Notes: a model not told the origin generated them from the sequence alone. Positions 1 through 13,346 are shown, counted from the first letter of the stretch. The stretch is 64,000 nucleotides of DNA from Prunus persica (GCF_000346465.2 NC_034009.1:23862225-23926224); one strand, 5' to 3'. A program made the numbers and translations.

Positions 1-963
1 TCCCTCCCCAGAAACACCCCTGGTGAACTTTGTGTCTTGAGTCAATGTGTAATGAAAGGTAAAGGAGAGAGATTGATTGCATCAATAATCTGATGGCCCG
101 TGTTAATCACATGTTGATGTGATTGATGTGAACCTTTTCTCATACAGAAGTAAAATATGTCTGTCCTTTGTTAAGCAACATAATTTGTATTGATATTGTC
201 GATAATGTATCGATAATATATAGTGTACTTAGAACATGCATATCTCATGTCATAATAACTTACTTTGCAGGTTACTACAATAATGAAGAGGAGACTGCCC
301 GGATCATCGACAATAATGGATGGCTTCACACTGGTGACATTGGCTACATAGATGATGATGAAAATGTCTTTATTGTGGATCGCATCAAGGAATTAATCAA
401 GTACAAAGGTTTCCAAGTAAGACCACTAATTATAACCCCAGATTAATGAAAGTTCACTAACTCAATGTCATGGATTTAAAAGTTGCGCTACTGATTAACT
501 AGACTAATTCACATTTTCCCAAAATAGTTTCTAAATTAATTATGTCATGCAAAATCTGAAGGTGGCTCCTGCTGAACTTGAGGCCATCCTTCTGAGCCAT
601 CCCTCAGTTGAAGACGTTGCAGTAGTCCCGTAAGTATCGAAATTCGATTGATCATACATTGTTGTTCAGAAAGAAAATTACTGCAGTTTTTGTTGAGATT
701 AAGGTGTTTTGGGGTTAATTTTCAGATTGCCAGATGAGGAGGCAGGGGAGATTCCAGCAGCAAGTGTTGTTTTAGCAGCTGGTGCAAAAGAGAGTGAAGA
801 AGACATTATCAAGTTTGTGGCCTCAAATGTTGCTCACTACAAGAAAGTGAGAGTGGTGCACTTTGTGGACAGCATCCCAAAATCACCCTCTGGCAAAATT
901 ATGAGAAGGTTGGTCAAAGAGGCCCTGATAGAGAAGATCAAGGCATGCAAGCTCCACACCTAA
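1..963 (+). CDS. 4-coumarate:CoA ligase-family protein, 3' part
   Basis: This is the C-terminal part of an adenylate-forming acyl-CoA ligase; the 5' end lies outside the window. Four exons splice in frame: 1-58, 271-416, 562-629 and 726-963, all GT-AG. They give a continuous C-terminal half: a box II-like GELCV segment, [10 protein letters not shown] (ATP/ribose-binding region), [13 protein letters not shown] (hinge between the two domains), VAPAELE, and PKSPSGKI with the A10 lysine that catalyses adenylation. The family activates hydroxycinnamic or fatty acids to CoA thioesters. It feeds phenylpropanoid, sporopollenin or jasmonate pathways depending on the clade. The protein ends in KLHT, so there is no SKL-type peroxisomal signal. 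The Arg usually found in the GEIC(I/V)R box is Leu here (codon 37-39). Which 4CL or 4CL-like clade it belongs to cannot be decided from this part. Confidence 0.9.
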
Positions 964-2792
964 ACCTAATTAAATCCAGTCTAAAATTAATAACATGGTT
1001 TTAAGCATATATAACAATGGAATTTGAACAACAATATATGTATCCCATCCAACAATCCAATCTAACCAGCATCACCAATTCACTCGATTCTTCATCTGTT
1101 ATTATCAAATTATGCTCTACCATAATTAATAATTAATGAAAGCATCATTATACCAGCAAACTATGCATAAAAAAAAAAACCACAAGAAAAAAGATTGGGA
1201 GATGGGTAGGTGGGCTGGTTGGTTGATGGGATCTTAAATTTTTGAACATGAAGAATTTGACTGATAGCAAGTGTGTAACAATGATTATTGACTGCTAATC
1301 TCGAATGGAATTAACTTCTCAGTAATTCTTGGAGAATTGACTTTGCACCAACGACCACACTATCAGCCTAGTAACTTGTCCATGCTAGGGATATAAATAT
1401 CATGGGACCTCACGATCATGTCCAACTCCAATCTGTGTAGAATCCTAAAGCGAATAAGGTCACTTGGTGTGCACTTGCCCACGTACCTTGATGCAGAATC
1501 ACACATATTGATATACCAAAATCAAATCAAATCAAAAAATCAAATTCTTTCCTCCCTAGAAATAGCCTCCACCATCAATAGAGTTGCTGTGTGAAAAATT
1601 CAAATATGTTATAATGGGAGTATATTACTTTAAACTAAAGTATAAACTCGCTTCCTCATCTCAAATAACTTTTTGAGTAATAATATAACACAAAATGCCG
1701 TGAGTTAATAACATTATGTGACGGAATTTCTCCTTTATAGACAGAGTTCATTATTCCAAAGTGTATGCGGCGTCGGTTAACTTCCACCGGATTCTGAAAA
1801 CAATGAACAACAGTGAACGTGCCCACGTGGACCCTTCTCAGCATGAGATCTTGAAATTCGATTTAATTAATTGATCTGATTAGTTAAGTAATTGTTTCCA
1901 TTTGCCAACCTCAATCCACACGAACTAATAGTTTAATAGACACAAGTTGGTTTGCCAAAATTAGTTAATTATATCCGATGCTAAATTCAATATATTTGTG
2001 TAAACAAAAACAAAACCCAACTCGGCTCTCTTTGTCCAACGAATAACTTATTTTTATTCTTTCAATCACATCCCATGTTGATTTTATGTATCATAATTTA
2101 TAATTAGTCCTAACATGGGGACACTCCGCCCATTTCTTTTATGTTTAGCATCGTCGTCTAAACTAGTCCAACTTGTTTATACAAGACACATTCCTAAGTT
2201 TACTTTCCTTAAACAAACAAAAATTCCCAATTAAAAAAACCCACAACATGACATTGTTAACGTCTTTTGCCTTTTAAACTTTAACCTAATTTTTATATTA
2301 CACTGACTGCAGTCATGCAAATATGTTTGGTAAGGTAAATTTTTTGTTTTCTCTACCATTTAAATAATAACCATAATAAAATGGAATGAAACTTGTAATG
2401 GGCAATTAGGTTGACCAAGATAGATTACAGTCAACTTTATGAAAAAGGAAAATTTTCTCTAAGACAATCATACCACATAATCATCATATTTACGTAGTAT
2501 AAAGAGATGTCAACTAATATTATGATCAATAGTAACTCACTCGTATAATAATTTACGTGATGATTATGATAACGTGATACAAGGTTTTTTTTATAATTGA
2601 TGAACCGAACTCTCTCTCTCATTTTTTCGGTTAATTTTATTCTTTTAATACAAACGATAGTCTAAATACAAATACTACCAATGATATCATGAGACCAATG
2701 ATATTTAAATTAACGTCATTTTCCATTAGACACTATTGGCTCTTTTGTCGGTTTTGGTGGCTGCTTTGCGTTTACTGAGAAATGAAGGGGGC
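964..2792. other. Intergenic, 4CL 3' flank to SPL promoter
   Basis: This is AT-rich DNA with no supportable gene; the short reading frames here lack family resemblance. The first few hundred bases should hold the 3' UTR of the 4CL-like gene. A CACGTG box lies near 1823. Confidence 0.6.
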
Positions 2793-2798
2793 TATAAA
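2793..2798 (+). promoter_or_regulatory. Putative TATA box of the SPL gene
   Basis: TATAAA sits in a GGGGCTATAAAATAAAG context. Transcription would start near 2825, about 1.7 kb before the SPL start codon. That agrees with a long intron-bearing leader. This is inference from motif and position only. Confidence 0.45.
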
Positions 2799-2824
2799 AT
2801 AAAGCTGCCAAAGACCCAAAAGCA

Positions 2825-4501
2825 AAGCAAAAGTTGAATTTTACAGAAACAAACACAATATGAGTGTGGGAGCAAATGGCGGTACGTCTCTGTGGTCTTT
2901 TTCTACGATGAAAGATTGAAACTTGGAAAAGGAAAAGGAATGGGAATGGCAGGAAATGCTTTTCCCTTCTTTTTTTAATATCCCAAAAGCTTCTCTGCAA
3001 CCTTCCACAATCCACCAAGTAAGTGTTACTAATATTGAGCTCAGCTCAGCTCGCAATCATTTTTCCCTTTTGACTTTCTCTTTTTTCATCTGTATCTCTC
3101 TGTTGCTTGATATTCCATTACAAAAGTTGGATTTTTTTCTTCACCCTTTAAGCTGAATGAAATCGAAGAATATTACTTATCTGCATAAGGGGATTTGGAA
3201 TTTTCGGAAAACGACGAGTAGCTGTGGTTCTGGTTCTGCTGATTTCAGATTTATATGTTTTTTTGGGAAACAAGAGAGTAATTATAACGAATCACGATCG
3301 AAGCTGCTGAAGTTTCTTAATTTGGGGAAGCAATTTTTAAATTTTTTGGAACGCCTCTCTCTATATTTCCATATTTAGAGGTTCGACTTTATTGGGGGAA
3401 AAAAAAAAGTTTTTTGTTTTATTTTCTTTCATCTTGTACATGAAAATTATTGATCTTTGCTGGACAGGCCTAAATGCAATTTCTTTGAGGGGTCTGGTTC
3501 CAGATATGAAAAACCCCAAAATTGTTATTCGTGTTTATGGGTCAATCAATATGGTTTCGTGGTGACTAAAGAAGGAAGAGGCTTGGAGGGGTTTGTTGGA
3601 GAAATGGATGAATTTCAGAGCAGTTGAGGTTAAAGTGTTAACGTTAGTCTGCTAGGCTGTAGTGTAGTGAGTGGGGCTTATTCAATGACCGACTTTCAGA
3701 GATTGCGATGTTATTGAATGTGAATTATTGGAGCTAAAAGGTTTGTAAAGTACAAGCAAGGTATATGAGAAAAGGTGGCGGTAATAAGTAAAAGAAAAAA
3801 AGATTATTAGAAATAATTGAAGAGAGAGGGGGAGAGAGACAGATGTAATATATACATACATGTATAAAGGTGGTAAATTTCAGCTCAAAATTTGCGGAAA
3901 AATGGGGAACCCTTGCCCATCCTTACTATGGCTCTGGTTAGTTGTAGTTTCTGAATAGGTGGGGCTTGTTAAAAGTACTAGATTGAGAAGTAATGACTTG
4001 GAAATGTGGAATACAGTAGGTAAGGTTTGGATTTATGTAATCATTTTCTTTGTTTTGGTCGAATGAAGTAGATGGGGATTTAGCTGCAGAAGATTTACGG
4101 TTGGAAAGTGGTTTCTCTGCCGTGAGATGCATCAGGCAGTTTTATATTTAATTCCTTGGCGTGCATAGTTGGGCAGATCTGAGCAGCCTTGCTTCTTTAA
4201 AGAATTCAGCACTGTTTCTTGCAAGGGTATTTAGGATTTGCTTTCTTTTACAGCTTCATGCTCCACCACTGCAATATTCATGTTCTTGTTCTTTGACAAA
4301 GTTTAAGGAACTTTGTATTCTTTTTGACAAAGTATAATGCAAGGTTATTAGTTAATTAATATTGTAGTGTATTTCCACTCCCATTTTCTTGCTTCATATA
4401 TGCTTGTGTATATACATTCTTATGTTGTGGTTATATGTTTGCAGCATCTGGTGACCAGTTACTCAATTTGCATTATCCGAAGACGGTTTTGAAGTAGTTT
4501 T
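2825..4501 (+). other. Probable SPL 5' leader with intron and uORFs
   Basis: This is the stretch between the TATA box and the SPL start codon. A good donor (AA|GTAAGTG, near 3019) and a good acceptor (TTTGCAG near 4444) would remove a 1.4-kb leader intron. A 77-codon upstream frame begins at 2923 in the putative first exon and would run through the donor. The other frames here lie in the putative intron. Exon structure is inferred. Confidence 0.4.
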
Positions 4502-7040
4502 ATGAATTCTGTGTTGCTGATGGAGTGGAATGAAAAACCTCCTTCACTATGGGATTTGGAGAACCTTTTCATGTTTGGTGCAAAAGTAACTGACAATCCA
4601 AAGAAGTTACAACCAGCAGACTGGGGTATTGAAGGGGAACGAGGAATGAACTCTGAATCTTTCTATTCAACTGGGGGTGATGGGGGCAGTGGTGTTTCTG
4701 GCTCTGATTTAGGAGATGGCTCATCAAAAAGTTCAAAATCAGCTTCCGTCAGTTCTTCAGTTGGGGAAAGTAAGAAACCCAATTTCAACCTTGACGCTTT
4801 TGAAGGTTTCCCGAATGATTTCATTCATAAAAATGAATCAGCTAAAGCTGAGGCCCTTGGATCTTCTCCAACTCATGAGGTTTCAGCTGGGTCGGGTGAG
4901 CCACTGCTCAGTCTAAAGCTTGGTAAGCGGATGTACTTTGAAGATGTTTGTGCAGGAAATAATCCTAAATCCTCTTCCCTTTCTGTTATTTCCTCGTCAA
5001 TGGCAAAGACAAAGAGGAGTAAGTCCACTGGTCAGAGTGCATTTGCACCACACTGCCAAGTTGAAGGCTGCAATATTGATCTGTCATCAGCCAAAGATTA
5101 CCACCGTAAACATAGGATTTGTGCTAATCATTCCAAATCTCCGAAGGTCATTGTAGAAGGGGTGGAACGTCGGTTTTGCCAGCAGTGTAGCAGGTAAACC
5201 TTGTTAGAGACTTCTTTTATGATAATGAAACCCAGCAATTACTTGTTTTCTGATATTTACTTGTTTGTTCCTCCTACTCTAGCCTAAAGATCGTCTAGAT
5301 TATCTTGCTTATCTGTGTCTTAATTGCAACAATGTTTTGTTCTTTAATGTTCAATTAAAATGAGCTTCAATTCCTTCTTGGCTTCAAACATAGATCTTAA
5401 TATGCATGAATCCTTTGTATGTTAAAGGTTCCATGGCCTTTCTGAATTTGATGAAAAGAAGCGAAGCTGTCGCAGGCGACTTTCTGATCACAATGCAAGG
5501 CGCCGCAAGCCACAGACAGAAGCACTGAGAAATCCAACAAGGCTGTCCTCATCACTGTTCAGTACAGGTTTTAAACTCATACGGAAATTTTGTTCTTCAT
5601 GCTTCTTACAGACATACATCAAATCATGATATAGGATGGAGCTAACTGCTTTTGATTTAAACAGTGTTTTGATAATTGTTTTAGAGTATTCAAGAATGCA
5701 AATAAGCATACCAGGGTTAATTCTCCCAGCTAATGATTAATTTGGGTTTGGTTCTAGTTAGGAATGAAAATGAGGCTTACCTAATTTATCTCGCACTTCT
5801 TGAGCTTGAGCTTTGACCAAATCAAAATATGAATAAGTGAAACCTTTGCAGAAATAATGCCAAAGGTTTATTCTTTTTCCTGTGAAAATGAATGAAACTG
5901 ACTGGCCTCATATGGAGATTCAACTTCTTGACGGGTCACATGCGTTTCTATTGTATATTCTTTAATTTGTAATTGAGTTATTTAGTACAGATCCATATGA
6001 AGCATCATTCAAGAGACCAAATACTATTAGGGTCATTAATCATATTGTTGTTATACCATAGTTATCTGTTAAATTTGTGCTGATTTTGCTTACCTATGCA
6101 GATGAGAGGCAACAGATGAGCCTTGTTTTGGACCAAGCCCCAAGTGTTTACACAAGGCATCCCTCAAATTTAACATGGGATGGCACCTGCAGCTTCAAGT
6201 TCGGACAAACGAAAGAATATTTTCCAAAGCCTGCAAAAGGAGGGGGCACTGGCGGGCAGCTGAATTTGGCCAACAATGGAATTCCAAGTTCAATAACAAT
6301 GCTGTATCATGATTCTAGTGGGCTGTCACCTTCGAAGGGCACTGCCGCTGAGGTTCTCAACCGAGGTCTGTTATACTTCAGAGTGTCTTATTAATCATGA
6401 TAAATCAAATTTTTATCATTTGCTATTTGTTAGTTCAACTGCCTGACATGAACCAGTCACTTTTACCCTCAATCCTGTCTTAACATTTGTTTGTTTTTCA
6501 ACATAAGAAATGTCTGGATTCTCCACGGTCGCCAAAAAGCCAAATGAAAACATTGCTTGAACATTGCCAACCAGTGCTCCTGTTTGCTAATCCCAATTTA
6601 AGTGGAGCATAGATAATTGTAGATTCATAGTTCATAGATCGTTCGTATCTATTAACAGGTCATGTAACTTTTATTTGGTGATGTTTGCAGGTGCTGAAGA
6701 ATCTATGATCTCTTTCAACCTAGGTGCGACACAGGATTTTCATCGTGCTCTCTCTCTTCTGTCAACAAGTTCTTGGGTTTCAGGCGAGGCAAAACCTGTT
6801 GCACTTGATAATAATACCAACCAAAATTATCAGAACAACATCCCTCAACCTGGGATGCAAGCAATGACCCAAGGTTTGCCGGTCTCATCAGGGTACTGGC
6901 AAACTCAACATCTATCCCTTAATACCCAAGAAGCACATGTCTCCCACTCACACAGTAATGGCAGCAACCACTTCCATCAGGATCTTCATCAGTTCAAAGG
7001 CCCCTATGAGTTTGGTTCTCAAACCAACCAATTCAATTAA
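4502..7040 (+). CDS. SPL: SBP-box transcription factor (SPL2/10/11 type)
   Basis: This is a nuclear DNA-binding regulator of phase change and shoot or floral development; family members bind GTAC-core sites. Exons are 4502-5193, 5428-5567, 6102-6365 and 6691-7040 (481 aa), all GT-AG and in phase. The SBP domain (about residues 185-260) is split by intron 1. It has a first zinc site from CQVEGC to the CANHSK region, a second site FCQQCSRFH, and the bipartite nuclear signal [17 protein letters not shown]. The N terminus is [14 protein letters not shown] and Ser-rich. An LSLKLGKR stretch precedes the domain. The last exon carries a miR156 target site coding for RALSLLS. The start may be Met1 (4502) or the in-frame Met7 (4520), because both precede the conserved EWNEKPPS segment. 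Gene architecture and miRNA site together point to the SPL2/10/11 group. Confidence 0.95.
6745..6764 (+). promoter_or_regulatory. miR156/157 target site in SPL mRNA
   Basis: The 20-nt sequence GTGCTCTCTCTCTTCTGTCA is the classical miR156 complementary site of SPL transcripts, with one mismatch to full complementarity. It lies in the last coding exon and encodes ALSLLS. miR156 would repress this gene in juvenile tissue. Confidence 0.95.
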
Positions 7041-9278
7041 ATTCGACCCAAATGACTGTTCTTTTTTCCATATAAATGTCACCCTTATCAAGGTTAGTTC
7101 CTTCACCAGAGTTTGTATCTGCATTTTGCCCATCTGGTCTCCGGTTGTACCTATTATGTTAATAACTAAGATTTGCATGTCCACATTCAAACCGAAATAT
7201 CTAGATTATGGTTTCCATGGCCATTGGTTTTTTTGGACACCTTTATGTTGATGATTTTGCAAATTATGATCCGTAGCTATAGCCTATATATGTCTAAGAA
7301 AAAGAAACGGGTACACTGATAGTGGAGCCACTGATAACAATGTTGTTATTGTGTGGTCATTGTCTCCCAGGAACTCAGCACTGCTTTGGTTTTACAACCG
7401 ACAAGGTTTCAGATCCTGCATTGTGTGGTTGCGAATTCAAGAGCTGTGTTTAATTTAATTTAGATGTACCATGTTATGTCATAAATAATTTAGAACTCGG
7501 CACTGCTTTGCTTTACATTATGTGGAATTTGTTCTTATCCTCTGCCCGACCCAGAATGTTAAATGGAGGAACATTGGACCTTCCTCATTTTAATTTGTTC
7601 TGACGACTGGTACATCAAATTGAAGGGTGATGGATGACCCATATGGCCCTTCCTGAGCTCAGATTGCTTGCGAGTTTAACATCAAAGGGAAAGAATCCAT
7701 GTCGTCATTTATTTTTCCGATCATAGAGGGGACCGTGCATGTACATAAATCTCTTGCCAAGAAGACCATTTGAATGTGCATGTATTATTTATTCTTCTGA
7801 TAAACAACGGTTTTGACAAATACTTTACAAAATGGGTATCCAACATAGAGAACCAGGAAGCCAAGCTAATGCAATACTCAAAACAAAACTGATTTCTGGC
7901 CACAAGGTTCTTATCAGCAGTGCACAGCCGTGCTGTTCTCTATGTGGCGCCGACTCATGCTAAGGCACCCACCAGCGCCTGCCCACACCACCTGTCAAGT
8001 CTGCAACTTCGTCTTCCAACAACCAACTCCAACTCCTTGTGTGGAAAATAGTAAATGTAGATTGTAAAAATGAGCTCACCGCCATGAGAAAAAGCTTACC
8101 TGTCACCGGAATATATCCCAGTATGTCTCTATATCTCCATTACATGAAATTTCTCCTCCCGCCCATTATGCCATTAAACCCCAAAAAGAAAGAGAAAAAC
8201 AATATTGTGCCCAGCGCTATCCTATATTGTTAAGAGGAAAAAATACCTCATTCTTTTGTAAAAGTAACTATAAAAAATTGAGAAGAAATCGGCTTGGTTC
8301 ATTTTAAGTTCAAAAAGATATAATAACAATGTCATTAGAGTATGTTAAGTGGGGGAAGAACTAGATCTGAAATCCGAATGTGAGGAATAACTAGGTGTTA
8401 TTAACTGTAAAGAACATCTACTTTGGGTGAATAGAATCACCTAATCCCTAATATTGTATGTAGCAAGAACCAATGCCTCCATAGCACAAAGATGCAACAT
8501 ATTTAAATAAACCAAAACCAGGAAATTTATCTCTCTTCTTTTTTTTAAATGATCCATGCTAAAATTAATCAAATTTCACTCAGAATCTTCAGACTTGCAC
8601 CAGAAGGAAGACCTATACGCAATAAGGACCCCAATTTCTTTGTTGTATACGAGAAATCTATATTTTGTTGAGGCAACAAACACAGGGAAAGATGTATAAT
8701 AGGGCACTCAACAGCCTGACAAGTAAGGCATGAAATCTAACGCTACCTCTCCGGAAAGACAAGCAAAATGCCTCTTGCTTAATTCTTTCGGGTCACGTTA
8801 ATTTTAAGGCCACAAGACTAACGACGACTAATGATGTGAAACTACCAGGACACGAGGAATGGGCAACTCAAAAAAGAACTACATGCTCACCCCTTACAAT
8901 CAACAAACCTTCTATCCCCAGTTCTAACACCATGAGACCTAATCAACCATACCTGGGGGCTTCATATGCTTCTAGCAGAAGCATCTGTTAAATCATAGAT
9001 ACTTCAATGACATAGAGACAATTTGACATCATATGAAAACCAGAAAAGAAAAAAAAAACAGCAGACTATAGTAACCTTTTTAGCCAACTGGTAACATATC
9101 TTACGCGGTAACATACCCACCAGAATAGATGAGTTGATTCCAAAAGTAAAGGGTCTAACTCATAGAAACCAGAACCAACCTGTAAAATCTTTGCCAGAAG
9201 GTACTGGCTGACACAAAATGCATTGTATGATCCACAAAGACCACAAATACCATACCAGTTAATACAACTTGACACAGA
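7041..9278. other. Convergent 3' flanks of SPL and zinc-finger gene
   Basis: This holds the 3' UTRs of the two convergent genes and AT-rich spacer. I see no further gene. The Cys-containing frame on the minus strand at 9066-9275 has no family resemblance. Confidence 0.5.
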
Positions 9279-10129
9279 TCATGAAAAGGTAGAGTAACTC
9301 GATAACCGCTGCAACATGACGACGACAAGACTGACTTTCAGACACCCATATTGAGCAATGCTGGATGACAACTCTGGACCTTCTCAACCCTCAAATATGT
9401 CCTAGTACTCACTGGAACAGTAGACAATTATAAATTAACCGGTGCACTGGATAAATACATAAAGAAAATTAAAGAGCTAGAATCAAAATCCATCTACAGT
9501 GAAAAAATAAATCAAGCATTGAGGGAAACCTTAGAAATTGATCCATTAACACATATATTTCAGAAAATATTATGCATATCAAGTTTGTAACGTGTACACA
9601 AATCACCAAAAACAATGATGATTCCAAACAACCAATAGAGATCGAGAGCAAATGTCTAATACAACAAACCTGATCATTTTCATCCGGGGCAGGTGAAGGG
9701 GACTTCTTTGACTCGGCTGGTTTATCTGCTCCACAGTTCTGTCTGTTACACTTTGTTCTGAATGGATAGTTTATGTTATTACATTTCTCACACTTCCAGC
9801 TACCTTCTGGCATTTTTTGCTCTGGAAACCAAAATTGTTATTGAAGGTAAACACAAGGACAAAAAAGTTCAAAGATTAAAGAACAAACGAGGAAAAAGCC
9901 ATCAATTAGGTGAAAATGAGGCATGGGATCAACTTACTAGAATTTTTGTCATTCTTTGCAGCCTGCTTTACAAGAGAATACATCGCATGTCAGAAAAATC
10001 ATAAATATAGAAAATTCACCCGCAAGAAAGACATATAAATAAAACATACAGAAAAGAAAGGAAGACTCGCAAGAAAGACATATAAATAAAACATACAGAA
10101 AGAAAGGAAGACTTACACATATGCATATG

Positions 10130-10217
<88 letters not shown>

Positions 10218-12148
10218 GACCTGAGATCCAGGCTTTGGGGTATTGCACTTCCTCATGTTGCAAACAGTTCTAAATGAGAAGTTGATATTTCCACATTTTG
10301 GGCATGTCCAATCATTATCACGTGTAGCATCTAAATGTGCAATAAAATTGAACAATCAATGATCATTTAACTTAAGTTTTCCATGATGTCCAAAATGATT
10401 TGATGTTCACAGGAAGACTAAATTACTAACCTGCGCCCTTCTTTTGAGATTTATCATCTGGATAGAATCCTGGCCTTGGCCCCTGCACAAGAAAATTATA
10501 CATAAATTGTACAACATCCAAGGGCATGAATTCTGTAGCAAGTTCACACAAAAATTATGGATCCTGTGGACTCTGGAAGGATGATATAGGAAAATTTTCA
10601 GATCCCAGAGAATACCAAATATAGTAAAAGGATGGATGGCATTATAAAATAGCAATGGAAACTATACGTCAACAAATTGTTCCAGGGCTTGACGATGCCT
10701 AAATATATAGCATGAAAATCCAAAAGCAAATGCATACGAGCTAGTACCCAATTCTAACAATAACAGTAGACTTTTGTACATACCATAGGACCAGGGCCCA
10801 TGGGCAGACCCAGGCCATACCGTTCCATCATAGGGGGCATACCATACATTCCACCTGCAAGATTAGAGAATAACGAATGAAGAACCATAAGACACTAAAA
10901 ACCTAAATGGAACCAACACAAGCAAGGTTACAGCAACATGGGAATATCACAGCACTGTAAATGGGAAAAAATTAATAAGAAAAGATTCAATGTACTAATA
11001 TATCCATAACCCCAGCAAGGAAAAAAAATCAGAATCATCACAAAGGGATAAATGAACAAAGCATACCATTTCCAATCATGGATCCGCTAGAATAAGGTGT
11101 TGGTCCAGACAAATGCAGAGGTCTGTAGGGGCTGCCTGTAGATAGGCGGCTGCCGTAGTTGTAATGATATGCTGATCCCCCAGAAAATGGAACATCATAG
11201 GGTGGAATAGATGATCCATTGAAGAGAGAGGAACCATATGGTGGAACACCAAGATACATTGAAGAGGGTGCAGCAGAACCCACATAGGGAGCAGCAGATG
11301 AGTAACCTTGTGGGGCTTGGAAAGGCTTAGCAGCAGATTTCTGAAAAAGTACAAAACTTGATCTTGATATCTATATATAATAGAATTAAAATATCAATCC
11401 TCTAAACATAATATACAAATCTTGAAACCATCACATTCATAACCCTTGAAATAAAAACGGGATACTAACATGTCAACCAAAATTAACAAAAAAAAATTAT
11501 TGTAACCATCACACTCAGCAAAGTAACATCAGTGTTTAGGACAGTTGTGGTCGGACTCTTACTGAATTATGATCCGCTGGCCTTGGCTGAGTGCAATTAC
11601 GCATATTGCAAGTCGTTCTAAAGGAAAAATTAACATTTCCACAGCTAGGGCAGGTCCAATCATCTTCCCTTCTACTACCTACAAACACCACATATAAGAA
11701 TAATGAACTCCAAAATCATAACATCGAAAATTATACACATGGACTAAATCCCTAAAATACACATTCAAAGCATAAGGAAGCAATACACGCATATATACAT
11801 TCCAGATCTTCTACTTACATAAACTTTGAGGCTCACAGGCAAAAATTATAATGCCAACACCAAAGCCGAATCAAAGGGACCTCAATGCACGAAAAATTAA
11901 AATTAAAATTATAAAAATGCATACCATCGGTTCTAGCACGCTTGGCTGCTGAAGAATTTCTGTTGTCAACCTGAACACCAAGAAATACGAAGCTTAAAGA
12001 AACCAACTTCGTCCGGCGCACTGAAAACCCTAACTATGGCTTCGTCGCCGTGATTTGGGGAAATCCCCAAATGTAAAAAAGAGAGGGGTTGAGAGGAGAG
12101 GAGAAGCTCGATAAATTGAACGAAATGGAAGATGATTACCTGAGACAT
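9279..12148 (-). CDS. Triple RanBP2-type zinc-finger protein
   Basis: This is a putative RNA- or protein-binding protein with three RanBP2/NZF fingers (W-X-C-X2-C-X10-C-X2-C plan). The fingers are DDWTCPSCGNVNFSFRTTCN, NDWTCPKCGNINFSFRTVCN and GSWKCEKCNNINYPFRTKCN. Ten exons splice in phase: 12148-12140, 11970-11925, 11678-11563, 11340-11067, 10854-10784, 10482-10431, 10330-10221, 9962-9938, 9821-9670 and a proposed last exon 9308-9279. The protein is about 294 aa. Between fingers 1 and 2 lies a Gly/Pro/Ser/Tyr-rich low-complexity region. Start MSQVDNRNSSAAKRARTDG and overall plan match the Arabidopsis At1g67325 type (recalled). The final 30-nt exon is the least certain part; an alternative terminal exon near 9494 is possible. 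A 41-copy AG repeat lies just inside intron 7. Confidence 0.88.
10021..10113. repeat. Tandem duplication, 46-47-bp units
   Basis: Two adjacent near-identical copies, 10021-10067 and 10068-10113, begin CGCAAGAAAGACATATAAAT. They differ mainly by one A indel. They lie in the same intron as the AG microsatellite. Confidence 0.9.
10133..10214. repeat. (AG)41 microsatellite
   Basis: This is an uninterrupted dinucleotide run of about 82 bp. In the sense of the zinc-finger gene it reads (CT)41 and begins about 7 bases after the 5' splice site of intron 7. Confidence 0.97.
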
Positions 12149-13343
12149 ATCGGCGGCGAGATATTTGATTCGGATTCGAGTGCCAGGAGAATGCAATTTG
12201 CCCTACAACAGACACGACGGTGGCGTTGGGGATTCTTGAGTCTCGAGTCTCGAGTCTCGACAAAAGATATTGTGGGGTTTCTCTACGCGCACCGTTTCGC
12301 GTTATTACGTGTTGGTTTGTGGGTCCCGCTATGATGGACGGTCCAGATGAAACTGACTAGGATGACCATTGAAAAAGAGTAACGCGTCCACTTAAACATG
12401 TAGCATCTTTTGGAGGAATTGGAGCCATTTTTCATTCCTCCAAATCACAACACATATGAAAAGAAACTAAAAAATCATTAAAAAATTTAAAAGATTTATA
12501 TCTCTAATCACATGTCAAATTTCAATTAACATGTAAATACAAATAGCTACGTTCTATTAGAAGCATTATATACATGCACCAACCGAACTTTCGTGCAAAA
12601 AAGGCAAACTTACCATTTTAGAGTATTTTAAAAGGAAATGTTAAATTATCATGTGGACATTAAATGATTTAAAAAAAATTAATTTAACCGAGTAGTTAAA
12701 TTCATGTAAAATTTGAAGGCTAGAAAATATATGTAAAAAATAACATATCAAAAAACTTGATGTCAAATATTCTTTGAATATTTTTTTAGTCATGTACGGA
12801 TCCCACTATCATTTACTATATTTAAAAAATTTATGCATTATATGGGCTCCATTTGCTTTTAAAAATATAATAAAATAATAGAATATTTGGCATTTCGGGT
12901 TGAGTTAAATTTTTTACTAAAACTGGGTTTAGTTCATGGAAAAAAAGGCTTGGGGATGAGAAATCAATTGTTTTCTCATGTTTTGTAAGTCGAGGCACAT
13001 GAAATGATTGCCTAGAACAAGGAAAAATAAGAGGTGATGGGGAGAATGTAACCTTCCTCCCCCTTTGGGTTTCATTTTTCCTTCACATGGAAAACTTGGG
13101 GAAAATGAGCCATCATTAAATGCATATTTTTCGTGACCATTTGGTGCCATTAACAATTTAGAATTCCAATATAGCATTAAATGTTTTTTTTTTTAATTTC
13201 ATATAAGTATAATTTAAAAATTAAACAAATTTTGTTTTACATTATTACGCAAACCAAACATAGAAAATGAAATAAAGTGATATTTTCTGGTTACTTTCCC
13301 AGTGTTACCAAACGTGGGAAATGAATCTTCCATTTCTCATCCC
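12149..13343. other. Intergenic upstream of zinc-finger gene
   Basis: This contains the promoter and leader of the minus-strand zinc-finger gene, then AT-rich DNA without a supportable gene. A local triplication of TCTCGAG lies at 12236-12258. I see no clear TATA box. Confidence 0.5.
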
Positions 13344-13346
13344 TTA

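Noticed and set aside
9949..10263. Ser-Leu repeat protein on the minus strand
   Set aside because: Read-through of the (CT)41 intronic repeat.
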